From: Syntrophorhabdus sp. | Lineage (GTDB): Bacteria > Desulfobacterota > BSN033 > UBA1163 | Direction: 5' to 3' | Assembly (NCBI GenBank): GCA_020724025.1 | Contig: DYHU01000004.1 | Location: 1-44,984 of the forward strand | Length of the DNA: 44,984 bases | In this document: one piece after another, positions 7,407 through 14,902 of the stretch | Numbering within the stretch: the first letter of the stretch is position 1 | Layout of the letters: every line of letters begins with the position of its first letter | The notes under the pieces: generated by a model | Told to the model about the DNA's origin: nothing | The model's database searches: none | What the model saw: the letters and a program-made list of their open reading frames with translations, nothing else | Position numbers and translations under genes: made by a program

Positions 7407-8933
7407 ATGATCCTCATCTATCCTCCTGTTGCCAAACCGTGCGAGCCTCCGGCAGGTATAGCCAAACTTTGCGGCGCCCTTAATCACCACGGAATGAATT
7501 TCAAGGTCCTGGACGCGAATTTGGAAGGTCTTCTCAGCCTTCTGAAGAATCCACCTGTGTCATCGGATACCTGGACCTCACGGGCAGTGCGTCATCTTTC
7601 CAGACATCTCACCTCGTTGAAATGTTGGGATGGGTACCGGGATCAGAGCGGTTATCGCCGAGCCATCAAGGATCTGAATCGGCTGCTGGAGATGCCAGCC
7701 CGTTGCAGTCGTGTACGCCTTGGCTTGGCGAACTATGAACATGAAGGTCTATCCCCGGCCAAGAGCAAAGATTTGATCATGGCCGCAGAAAATCCCGAGG
7801 ACAATCCTTTCTATCCCTATTTTAAAAAACGGCTCACCGAGCTTTTGAGAGAGCAACAGCATTCCTTGATCGGTTTTTCACTCAACTACTTAAGCCAGGC
7901 CCTGTGCACTTTCGCAATGATCGGTTTTCTTAAACGGGAGTGGACCGGAGTAAAATTGGTTTTGGGCGGAGGGCTCGTGACTTCATGGATGAGAAGCCCC
8001 CACTGGAAAAACCCTTTTCAAGGGTTGGTTGATCATCTTGTCGCCGGACCAGGAGAAGTCCCTTTGCTTTCACTCACCGGTGTAACGCAGTCCGGAGATA
8101 TTCATTACAGGCCGGATTATGATTCTCTACCCATGAGAGGTTACTTTGCCCCCGGGCCAATTCTTCCCTACTGCTCTTCAAGCGGATGTTACTGGAACAG
8201 GTGTTCATTCTGTCCGGAAAGGGCTGAGGGAAATCCTCATACTGCTATTCCGGTTGAAGAGGTGATCCTCGATCTTCTCCGCCTGGTTGATAAACATAAG
8301 CCGGTTCTTATTCATTTTCTCGACAACGCCGTCAGTCCGTCACTGATGAAGGCAATTTCCGAACATCCTCCCGGCGTGCCCTGGTATGGCTTTGCCAGGA
8401 TCACTCGCCATCTTACAGACCCGGATTTCTGCATGGCCCTGAAGCGATCGGGATGTGTGATGTTGAAACTTGGTCTCGAATCAGGAGACCAGACTGTGCT
8501 CGACGATCTGCAAAAGGGCGTCAATCTTGAGGAGGCTTCAATTGCTTTAAAGAACCTGAGAAAGGCAGGGATTGCCACCTATGTCTATCTTCTATTTGGA
8601 ACGCCCCCGGAAGGTCTGATCGAAGCGCGAAGGACCCTTGGGTTTGTTGTTAGACATCATGATTGCATTGGTTTCTTAAATCTTGCCATCTTCAATATGC
8701 CGATCTACGGACCAGAAGCCCAACAGATGGAAACAAAGGCCTTCTCTGAAGGGGACCTTTCCCTTTATACAGGTTTCGATCATCCAAAAGGATGGAGCCG
8801 GCAATTGATCAGGCAATTCCTGGACAAAGAATTCAAAAGACATCTTGCCATCGCTTTGATTTTGAGAAGAGAGCCGCCTGTCTTCACCTCTAACCACGCC
8901 CCCTTCTTCGTCAGGGATGGGAGGGCCGGGTGA
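7407..8933 (+). CDS. Radical SAM protein with N-terminal B12-binding-like domain
   Basis: 508 residues. The N-terminus (ILIYPPVAKPCEPPAGIAKL) looks like the start of a cobalamin-binding domain of class B radical SAM proteins, with GFSLNYLSQA and KLVLGGGLVTSW in its middle part. The cluster motif is Cys261-X4-Cys266-X2-Cys269 (GCYWNRCSFC) instead of the usual CX3CX2C. Later segments fit a radical SAM barrel: MLKLGLESGDQTVLDDLQKG, then YVYLLFGTPPEG. I cannot name a substrate. No peptide precursor or obvious pathway partner is adjacent. There is no clear Shine-Dalgarno sequence before the ATG, so the start is uncertain. Confidence 0.85.
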   Translation: MILIYPPVAKPCEPPAGIAKLCGALNHHGMNFKVLDANLEGLLSLLKNPPVSSDTWTSRAVRHLSRHLTSLKCWDGYRDQSGYRRAIKDLNRLLEMPARCSRVRLGLANYEHEGLSPAKSKDLIMAAENPEDNPFYPYFKKRLTELLREQQHSLIGFSLNYLSQALCTFAMIGFLKREWTGVKLVLGGGLVTSWMRSPHWKNPFQGLVDHLVAGPGEVPLLSLTGVTQSGDIHYRPDYDSLPMRGYFAPGPILPYCSSSGCYWNRCSFCPERAEGNPHTAIPVEEVILDLLRLVDKHKPVLIHFLDNAVSPSLMKAISEHPPGVPWYGFARITRHLTDPDFCMALKRSGCVMLKLGLESGDQTVLDDLQKGVNLEEASIALKNLRKAGIATYVYLLFGTPPEGLIEARRTLGFVVRHHDCIGFLNLAIFNMPIYGPEAQQMETKAFSEGDLSLYTGFDHPKGWSRQLIRQFLDKEFKRHLAIALILRREPPVFTSNHAPFFVRDGRAG

Positions 8934-8969
8934 TGGGGAACCGTTCCTTTTTTCATTAAGCGAAATTAC

Positions 8970-9012
8970 TTGACCGCTGTTTTTCCTTACGATACAATGA
9001 ATTTGTAAGGAA
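8970..9012 (+). promoter_or_regulatory. Promoter and palindromic operator of the AbrB-type antitoxin gene
   Basis: TTGACC (8970-8975), 17-base spacer, TACAAT (8993-8998). A perfect 8-bp inverted repeat TTCCTTAC (8983-8990) / GTAAGGAA (9005-9012) straddles the -10 element, as expected for autoregulation by a toxin-antitoxin antitoxin. Confidence 0.5.
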
Positions 9013-9081
9013 TCATAGAATATGAGACTTGCTGGCTACAACCCTTGAGAGATTCGAAGGAGAATAGAAGGGAGAAAAAGA

Positions 9082-9315
9082 ATGCAATCGGTCATTATTT
9101 CAAAATTTCAAACTACCATTCCGAAGGCGGTGCGGGAGAATCTCAAACTTTCAATCCGGGACGCCCTGGAATGGAAAATTGAGAGAGGAAAAGCGGTTGT
9201 ATACCCCGCCCAGAAAAAGTTCCTGCAATACAAAAATATCGTAAAAACAGGAAAAGGGGATATTTCTGCTGACATCGAGCGGGCCCGAACCATGCGTGTG
9301 GAGAAATATCGGTGA
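9082..9315 (+). CDS. AbrB/SpoVT-family antitoxin
   Basis: 77 residues with a swapped-hairpin AbrB-type DNA-binding region at the N-terminus (ISKFQTTIPKAVRENLKL) and a short acidic/basic tail expected to bind a toxin. Its stop codon overlaps a GTG (GTGA at 9312) that begins a PIN-domain toxin reading frame. That toxin is cut off after 12 codons, so the antitoxin has lost its partner. Confidence 0.85.
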   Translation: MQSVIISKFQTTIPKAVRENLKLSIRDALEWKIERGKAVVYPAQKKFLQYKNIVKTGKGDISADIERARTMRVEKYR

Positions 9316-9350
9316 AGAAATATATTATCGATACAAACGTTTCCAGATGA
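9312..9350 (+). pseudogene. Remnant of PIN-domain toxin (first 12 codons)
   Basis: Starting with GTG overlapping the antitoxin stop, the frame reads VKKYIIDTNVSR and then stops. KKYIIDTNV is the typical PIN-domain start, with the first catalytic Asp. The remainder is missing: the following DNA belongs to an unrelated antitoxin in another frame. Confidence 0.7.
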
Positions 9351-9582
9351 AATATTTCGGGAAATAGAACGGTTTTCTAAGGAGCATCGGTATTCGAGAA
9401 GCGAAGTGTTCGTGATGGCGGTCAAGGAATTCTTAGAGAAATTGAAATCCAGGGAACTTTTCAATGCTTTGAACGAGGTCTATTCAGAGCCCGAGTCTTT
9501 AGAAGAAACAAGTTTAAGGGAAAAAAGCAAGGGCGATGTATTACTGACCACCTTACCCATGACTCTTTTCCAGTTCCTGTAA
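9340..9582 (+). pseudogene. Remnant of ribbon-helix-helix (CopG/MazE-type) antitoxin
   Basis: In the frame beginning at 9340 the translation contains PDEIFREIERFSKEHRYSRS followed by EVFVMAVKEFLEKL and ALNEVYSEPES. This is the pattern of a CopG-fold MazE antitoxin lacking its N-terminal beta strand and start codon. The frame runs to TAA at 9580-9582, overlapping the UPF0175 gene on the other strand. A deletion seems to have fused it to the PIN toxin start. Confidence 0.55.
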
Positions 9583-9804
9583 CTCCGAGGTCAAAGGAAA
9601 TACCTGGTAGCGTCCAAGGGTAAGAAGGAACTCTACGCGGCTCATACCTGCCAGCTCAGCAGCTCGTCCTGATGAGAGTCTCCCCATTTCATAAAGCTTC
9701 ACTGCGGCCAGAAGCCGAATTTCTCGTCCGAAAGATTGTTCATCAGTCTTTTCAGCCAACAAAACCCCTTCCGGTACGTCAATCATAATCCGCCGGGTGC
9801 CCAT
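9553..9804 (-). CDS. UPF0175 family small protein (orphan antitoxin-like)
   Basis: 83 residues. The central segment GRLSSGRAAELAGMSRVEFL is the helix-turn-helix-like signature of UPF0175, a family usually found beside a PIN-like or DUF3368 toxin. Downstream on the minus strand there is no intact toxin, only the remnants described at 9312-9582, so it appears orphaned. Start ATG at 9804, with GGAG-rich sequence upstream. Confidence 0.75.
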   Translation of the reverse strand: MGTRRIMIDVPEGVLLAEKTDEQSFGREIRLLAAVKLYEMGRLSSGRAAELAGMSRVEFLLTLGRYQVFPLTSELQELEKSHG

Positions 9805-9984
9805 AATGGTTCTCCTTGATTTGTTTCCCGATCTCTATGTAAAATTATCTATTAATCTCAAGTTGTTTGTCAATCATTAAGTTGTGATTTCTGCAATCCG
9901 CAATTGATAGGCCTCTCTTGTGCTTCCCCCTAAGTTAATCCTGAGTTTGTCGAAGGAAGCCGCACTGGTTTCTTGTAGACTTGG

Positions 9985-10261
9985 GGTCAGGCAATCGTAA
10001 TAAAGTATTTTTTCTTTCCTTTCTTGGTCAAATCTTTTTTCAACTTCTCGTAATGAGAGAAAGCTGTCACGCTGCCCTTTTCACTACATACTACATACAT
10101 TAAGTTGTTGATGATTGATAAAATCTCCCCTCACCCCTCTTTGCCCTCCGGGCCAGGCTTCGCCCCAGAGGGGCTTCTGCCCCGGAGGGAGGCCCTATGG
10201 GCAGGCGGCCAAAGAGGGGGAAAGAATTTGTCTCTCAACCTTCGTGAAAACGATTCTCGGG
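9985..10261. repeat. Left direct repeat flanking the nucleotidyltransferase pair (interrupted copy)
   Basis: Shares GGCAATCGTAATAAAGTATT, ACTTCTCGTAATGA, TTCACTACATAC..ACATTAA and ATTTGTCTC.CAACCTTC with 11041-11150. This copy is broken by a hairpin-rich GC block (10126-10222, containing CCCTCCGGG and GCCCCAGAGGGGC palindromes). The 620-base stretch 9805-10424 holds no other gene I can support. Confidence 0.55.
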
Positions 10262-10424
10262 ATTTGGAGGGACATTTCCCATATTTCACTATATCCAATC
10301 TATTTAAAGCCTTTTCCAAATTAGCCAATCAATCTCAAATTGAGTCTTTTAATTATCCTTATTTAGTGGTAATATTTAACTGAATAGAGGGAAGGTTATT
10401 TGACCTCGGTAGGCAGGAGGGGAA

Positions 10425-10622
10425 ATGAGAGTAATAGAGGAGAACTACCAGCGTATCATGGATGACAGGCGTTCATTCGACATTCACTTCTGGCAATCCC
10501 AAGGTGATCGTGCCATTTTTGAGGCGGTATCGGAAATGCTGCGTGACTACTTCTTGCTTCGAGGTAAAGATGCTGACGAATTCCGACTTCAGAGAACTGT
10601 TGAATCTTTTCGAAAAGCATAA
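10425..10622 (+). CDS. Small protein encoded upstream of and overlapping a nucleotidyltransferase gene
   Basis: 65 residues, charged and helical, with aromatic centre SFDIHFWQSQG and a C-terminal helical part ending RTVESFRKA. I do not recognise a family. Its last 53 bases overlap the start of the next gene in another frame, and GAGG inside it serves as that gene's ribosome binding site, so the two are translationally coupled. The arrangement parallels 44614-44823 with 44232-44681. It may be the antitoxin-like or regulatory partner of the transferase; this is inference. Confidence 0.6.
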   Translation: MRVIEENYQRIMDDRRSFDIHFWQSQGDRAIFEAVSEMLRDYFLLRGKDADEFRLQRTVESFRKA

Positions 10623-11025
10623 GATTCGCTATCTTGTTGTGGGCGCCTATGCGGTAATGAAATACAGCGAGCCCCGATTCACGAAAGATCTTGATTTATG
10701 GATAGCGACTGATTTAGAGAATTCAAATTCGGTCTATGTGGCGTTGAAGGAATTTGGTGCGCCACTGGCAAATCTTACCGCAGATGACTTCACCCACCAG
10801 GATTACTTCTATCAGATGGGAATATCGCCTTTAAGGGTGGATATTATGATGTCGATTCCAGGAGTCGAATTTGAAGAGGCATGGAAGAACCGTGAGGTCG
10901 TTGAATTGGATAACCTTAAGATTCCGTTTATTTCGAGATCTGACCTCATCCGGGCAAAGGAAGCGAGCGGAAGGCCGCAAGACAAGATTGATATCGATAG
11001 GCTCAAGGAAGCCGAACACTTATAA
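10570..11025 (+). CDS. Nucleotidyltransferase (DNA polymerase beta / MNT-AbiEii-like fold)
   Basis: 151 residues from the ATG at 10570, which has GAGG five bases upstream; an earlier in-frame ATG (10462) would add an unlikely N-terminus. Motifs: YLVVGAYAVMKYSEPRFTKD with LDLWI (the G-G/S...DxD metal site of minimal nucleotidyltransferases: DLDLW), and a third carboxylate in LRVDIMMS. The family transfers NMP to a protein or tRNA. No HEPN partner is present; the overlapping small gene is the only neighbour. Direct repeats flank the pair. Confidence 0.8.
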   Translation: MLTNSDFRELLNLFEKHKIRYLVVGAYAVMKYSEPRFTKDLDLWIATDLENSNSVYVALKEFGAPLANLTADDFTHQDYFYQMGISPLRVDIMMSIPGVEFEEAWKNREVVELDNLKIPFISRSDLIRAKEASGRPQDKIDIDRLKEAEHL

Positions 11026-11040
11026 TACCCGCGATCTGGG

Positions 11041-11150
11041 TAGGCAATCGTAATAAAGTATTTCTTCTTTCCACTTCTCGTAATGACAGAAGGGCCGCAC
11101 TCTTCACTACATACATTAATTTGTCTCCCAACCTTCCTTAAAACGACTCC
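11041..11150. repeat. Right direct repeat flanking the nucleotidyltransferase pair
   Basis: Compact copy of the repeat described at 9985-10261, beginning TAGGCAATCGTAATAAAGTA. The core GGCAATCGT also recurs at 21341 and 23781 on either side of tex. Confidence 0.55.
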
Positions 11151-11224
11151 CGGTGAAAATACTGAAAGACTCTTCATCCGCGAGTGTAGTGCGTCTAACG
11201 CTTCTTTACATAAGTTCCGAAGCC

Positions 11225-11289
11225 GTCATTCCCGCGAAAGCGGGAATCCAGATTGAAAACACTGGATTCCGGGTCAAGCCCGGAATGAC
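11225..11289. repeat. GTCATTCCCGC-type palindromic repeat
   Basis: GTCATTCCCGCgaaaGCGGGAATCCAG is followed by a short spacer and CTGGATTCCGGG..CCCGGAATGAC. It is thus two nested hairpins with outward GTCATTCC/GGAATGAC ends. Its family also appears at 14731, 27585 and, degenerate, at 50-178. Confidence 0.65.
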
Positions 11290-11518
11290 AATCAAAGCAA
11301 AGGGACTTTTGACGCAGTACGCTATCGCTTCCTTCGACTACGCCCAGGACAGGCTCTTCAGAATGACAGGAAGGGAAAATCGTTAAAAATAGGTTATAAT
11401 AATATTTAGCTTCTCTGAGAGGTTCTTTTATTCCTTAAATACCGCTTTGAGAAAGACGCAAGATTTCTAAAACAAATCCATGATAGTTTCATCACCCACA
11501 AAACATGAAAATCGTTAA

Positions 11519-11601
11519 TCCCCCCTCACCCCCCTTTAGTCTCCGACCCAGAGCGGTCTCTGACCCGGAGGGCAAAGGGGGGGGATGGGGGAATTTGAAA
11601 C
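11519..11601. repeat. GC-rich palindromic repeat before lepA
   Basis: CCCCCCTCACCCCCCTTT ... AAAGGGGGGGGATGGGGG with an inner CCGACCCAGAGcggtCTCTGACCCGG. It ends about 20 bases before the lepA start codon. The gap 11026-11619 otherwise holds only the repeats listed. Confidence 0.55.
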
Positions 11602-11619
11602 TCATTTTCTAAGCGATCC

Positions 11620-13419
11620 ATGAAAAACATACGTAACTTCAGTATCATTGCACACATTGATCACGGAAAATCGACCCTGGCAGACCGCTTCATTCAGTAT
11701 GCGGGTCTGGTGAACGAACGAAACTTCAAGGACCAGATCCTGGATAATATGGACATCGAGCGCGAGCGTGGAATCACCATCAAGAGTCAGGCCATTTGCC
11801 TACCCTATCAGGCCAGAGACGGAGAGGAGTATGTTCTCAATTTGATCGACACACCGGGACATGTCGACTTTTCTTATGAGGTTTCTCGCTCCCTGGCCTC
11901 TTGTGAAGGCGTCCTTCTTCTGATCGATGCGGGTCAGGGCGTGCAGGCTCAGACGATTGCCAATCTTTATCTGGCTATGGAAAATAACCTGGAAATCATC
12001 CCGGTCATCAATAAGATCGATCTTCCCACGGCAGATGTGGAACGGGTGATTGAACAGATCGATTCGGAGTTAGGGCTGGACCCTTTCGGTTCTCTAAAAT
12101 GTTCGGCCAAAGAAGGGATAGGGATCGAAGAGATTTTTGAGGCCATTGTCAAGAGAATCCCTTCTCCGAAAGGCGATCCCGAAGGACCGCTGGCCGCCTT
12201 GATCTTCGATGCCCAGTATGATCCTTTTCGCGGGACAATCATCCACTGCCGGGTCTTTGACGGAACCGTGAAGCCTGGAGATTTTATCCGTTTGATGTCC
12301 AATCAGGCAGCTTATAAGGTCGAGGAGGTGGGGCGATTCCTGCTCGCCAGAGAAAAACGTGACAGGATCTCCGCGGGAGAGGTGGGCTATATTTTTGCAG
12401 GAGTTAAGACCGTGTCGGACGTTCACATCGGCGATACGATTACGCTCGATGACCGGCCTTGTGATAAGCCCCTCCCCGGCTTCAAGGAATTCAAGCCGGT
12501 GGTCTTCTCTTCCATCTATCCCATCGCTCCGGAAGACTATGAAGACCTAACTGTTGCGCTTGAAAAATATAAGTTGAATGATGCGGCCTTTGTCTATCAG
12601 AAAGATTCATCGATTGCCTTGGGACAGGGCTTCCGGTGCGGATTTCTCGGTCTCCTTCATCTCGAAATCGTCCAGGAAAGGGTGGAACGGGAATATGATC
12701 TCTCCATCATTCTCTCCGTTCCGAGCGTCCGTTATCGGTTTACATTGAAGGACGAAAGCATTGTCTTCGTTGACAATCCCGCCCATTACCCGGATCCCAT
12801 TTCCATTGAAAAAGGAGAGGAGCCCTACATTCGCGCCATGCTGCTCTTGCCGGAAAGATATCTGGGCGCTGTGATGAAACTCTGCATGGAGAAGCGAGGG
12901 GAGAACTCAAAGCTCAACTACCTGGGCCCGGGCCGCGTGGAGTTGAGTTATGAGATGCCTCTGGCCGATGTGATTTATGATTTTTATGATCGTTTCAAAT
13001 CCGTCACCCAGGGATACGGGTCCTTTGATTACGAAGTCCTTGACTATAGAGATAGCACGCTGGTCCTGGTGGACATCCTGGTCAACGGCGAGAAAGTCGA
13101 TGCCCTGTCGCAAATTGTCCATCGCGATCAAGCCCGTGCCCGTGCCCTGCGGGCCTGTGAAAGATTGAAGGAAGAAATCCCGCGACAGATGTTTAAGATA
13201 GCGATTCAAGGGGCAATTGGCGGAGAGATCATCGCTCGCACGACCATCTCTCCCTTCCGCAAGGATGTGACAGCAAAGTGCTACGGCGGCGATATCACCC
13301 GCAAGCGGAAGCTTCTGGAGAAGCAGAAGAAAGGCAAAAAGAGGATGAAGACGATCGGGTCGGTCTCCATCCCTCAGAGTGCCTTTCTCGCCGTATTGAA
13401 ATCGGACACGGATAACTAG
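11620..13419 (+). CDS. lepA: Elongation factor 4 (LepA), ribosomal back-translocating GTPase
   Basis: GTPase of the EF-G family acting on the ribosome. 599 residues, the full LepA length. G motifs: AHIDHGKST (G1), RGITIKSQ (G2), DTPGHVDF (G3), NKIDLP (G4), SAKEGIG (G5). The C-terminal LepA-specific domain ends with GGDITRKRKLLEKQKKGKKR followed by a typical terminal segment, and the protein lacks EF-G domain IV. hemW follows after about 130 bases, most of them repeat sequence. Confidence 0.97.
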   Translation: MKNIRNFSIIAHIDHGKSTLADRFIQYAGLVNERNFKDQILDNMDIERERGITIKSQAICLPYQARDGEEYVLNLIDTPGHVDFSYEVSRSLASCEGVLLLIDAGQGVQAQTIANLYLAMENNLEIIPVINKIDLPTADVERVIEQIDSELGLDPFGSLKCSAKEGIGIEEIFEAIVKRIPSPKGDPEGPLAALIFDAQYDPFRGTIIHCRVFDGTVKPGDFIRLMSNQAAYKVEEVGRFLLAREKRDRISAGEVGYIFAGVKTVSDVHIGDTITLDDRPCDKPLPGFKEFKPVVFSSIYPIAPEDYEDLTVALEKYKLNDAAFVYQKDSSIALGQGFRCGFLGLLHLEIVQERVEREYDLSIILSVPSVRYRFTLKDESIVFVDNPAHYPDPISIEKGEEPYIRAMLLLPERYLGAVMKLCMEKRGENSKLNYLGPGRVELSYEMPLADVIYDFYDRFKSVTQGYGSFDYEVLDYRDSTLVLVDILVNGEKVDALSQIVHRDQARARALRACERLKEEIPRQMFKIAIQGAIGGEIIARTTISPFRKDVTAKCYGGDITRKRKLLEKQKKGKKRMKTIGSVSIPQSAFLAVLKSDTDN

Positions 13420-13467
13420 AAGTTAAAAAGTAATCAGTAGGCAGAAGGCAGTAAGCAGAAGTACTCG

Positions 13468-13535
13468 AACCCTGGAACCCTTGAATCCCTGCCTGCGCCT
13501 GCCTGCCGGTAGGCAGGGCAGGCAGGCTCGAACCC
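13468..13535. repeat. CCTGCCTGC palindromic repeat between lepA and hemW
   Basis: CTCGAACCCTGGAACCC followed by the long palindrome CCTGCCTGCgCCTGCCTGCCggtaGGCAGGgCAGGCAGG, then CTCGAACCC again, so the hairpin is bracketed by short direct repeats. There is no T-run. Confidence 0.5.
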
Positions 13536-13551
13536 TAATTAGGCTTCCCAT

Positions 13552-14682
13552 ATGAACTCGGAGAAGATTCCCGGCCTCTACCTTCATATTCCTTTTTGCC
13601 TGAGCAAATGTCCCTACTGTGATTTCTATTCGTCAACGTCCATCTCTGCTGTCCCTCATTATCTGAATGCTCTTTTCAAAGAGATGGAGATGCACCGCAA
13701 CCGATTCGATTCTTTTGATACGGTCTACCTCGGAGGCGGAACCCCTTCGCTTCTTAGCCCGGAACAGCTGGAACGTATCCTGATAAGTGTAAGGAAAAAC
13801 TTCAGTCTCATATCGAACCCGGAGATAACGATCGAGACCAACCCGGCTGATCTTAATCAATCTTTCCTTGAATCCATTCTTGAGATTGGAATCAACCGAA
13901 TCAATATCGGAGTTCAATCTTTTGATGAGAAAGCGCTCGGCTTTCTGGAAAGAAGACACACGGTAAAACAAGCCATTTCAGCCATTGAGGCCTCAAGAAA
14001 AGCAGGATTTAAAAATATAGGGCTGGATTTGATTTATGGTGTCCCGGGGCAAGTCATAGGGTCATGGCTCGATACCTTGAAACAGGCAGTCGCCTTTTCA
14101 CCGGAACATCTTTCCTGTTATCAATTAACGCTCGAACCGAAAACGCCATTGGGAATAAGGTGCCAGGCAGGAGAATTTCGCATCCCCGGAGAAGACCTGC
14201 AGTTTGAATTCTTTATGAAGACGTCCGAATTCCTCGAAGAGGTCGGGTATATCCACTACGAGGTGTCGAACTTTGCAAGAAGAAAAATCCATACCTCAAG
14301 GCACAATCAAAAATACTGGGACCACTCCCCTTTTCTCGGTCTGGGTCCTGCTGCTCACTCCTTTCAGTCCAATCAACGCTGGTGGAACCATTGTTCCCTT
14401 GAACAATATCTCGCTGCGATCAACGGGGGAAACCTTCCTGTTGAAAAGACAGAAACTCTCACAATGGAGCAACTCCAACTGGAAGCGTTCTACCTCGGTC
14501 TCCGGACAAAAAGGGGGGTTTGCCTCGAGGAATTTAAGAACCAGTATGATTACGATCTTTTCATCGAAAAAAAGAAACTATTGGCAAAACTTGAGGAAGA
14601 AGGATTCATTTCTATCCAGAATGGCTACCTTTATCCAACACAGACCGGCCTTGCCATCGCCGATAGCCTATCATTGATTTAG
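13552..14682 (+). CDS. hemW: Radical SAM heme chaperone HemW / coproporphyrinogen oxidase-like protein
   Basis: 376 residues, typical for HemW. The N-terminus GLYLHIPFCLSKCPYCDF carries the CX3CX2C cluster motif at Cys16, 20, 23. YLGGGTPSLL and ETNPADL follow, then INIGVQSFDEKALGFLERRH and GLDLIYGVPGQ. The C-terminal HemW domain includes HNQKYWDHSPFLGLGPAAHS. It inserts or carries heme; HemW proteins are often mis-annotated as HemN. There is no strong Shine-Dalgarno sequence before ATG 13552, where an upstream repeat ends. Confidence 0.92.
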   Translation: MNSEKIPGLYLHIPFCLSKCPYCDFYSSTSISAVPHYLNALFKEMEMHRNRFDSFDTVYLGGGTPSLLSPEQLERILISVRKNFSLISNPEITIETNPADLNQSFLESILEIGINRINIGVQSFDEKALGFLERRHTVKQAISAIEASRKAGFKNIGLDLIYGVPGQVIGSWLDTLKQAVAFSPEHLSCYQLTLEPKTPLGIRCQAGEFRIPGEDLQFEFFMKTSEFLEEVGYIHYEVSNFARRKIHTSRHNQKYWDHSPFLGLGPAAHSFQSNQRWWNHCSLEQYLAAINGGNLPVEKTETLTMEQLQLEAFYLGLRTKRGVCLEEFKNQYDYDLFIEKKKLLAKLEEEGFISIQNGYLYPTQTGLAIADSLSLI

Positions 14683-14701
14683 GGAAACAGTGCGGATTAA
14701 A

Positions 14702-14836
14702 TAGTGTCTGTTCATAAATTCAGTTTACTCGTCATACCCGCGAAGGCGGGTATCCAGAACGTAGTGAAAAGACTGGATTCCCGTTTTCACGGGAATGACA
14801 AAAAAAGATGATTACGCAATTTATAAACAGACACTA
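14702..14836. mobile_element. MITE-like element B with 19-bp terminal inverted repeats
   Basis: TAGTGTCTGTTCATAAATT (14702-14720) and AATTTATAAACAGACACTA (14818-14836) are inverted repeats matching at 18 of 19 positions. Enclosed is a GTCAT..CCCGC..GGAATGAC palindromic repeat (14731-14799). The 135 bp have no coding capacity. A clear target duplication is not seen beyond a few A/T bases. Confidence 0.65.
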
Positions 14837-14902
14837 AATAATAAAAGGGGACGGTTCTTTTTTTTGAAGATGCCCTGAAAGCTTATTCAGAAAGCGATCA
14901 AA

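Noticed and set aside
9532..9582. Possible MazF start (GDVLLTTLP) after the antitoxin remnant
   Set aside because: Only nine residues resemble MazF, and the DNA is simultaneously the end of the UPF0175 gene on the other strand.
10105..10383. 92-codon plus-strand ORF
   Set aside because: Half of it is the GC-rich palindromic repeat; translation is low complexity without homology.
11153..11386. 77-codon ORF containing VIPAKAGIQ
   Set aside because: That peptide is the well-known conceptual translation of the GTCATTCCCGC repeat, not a gene.
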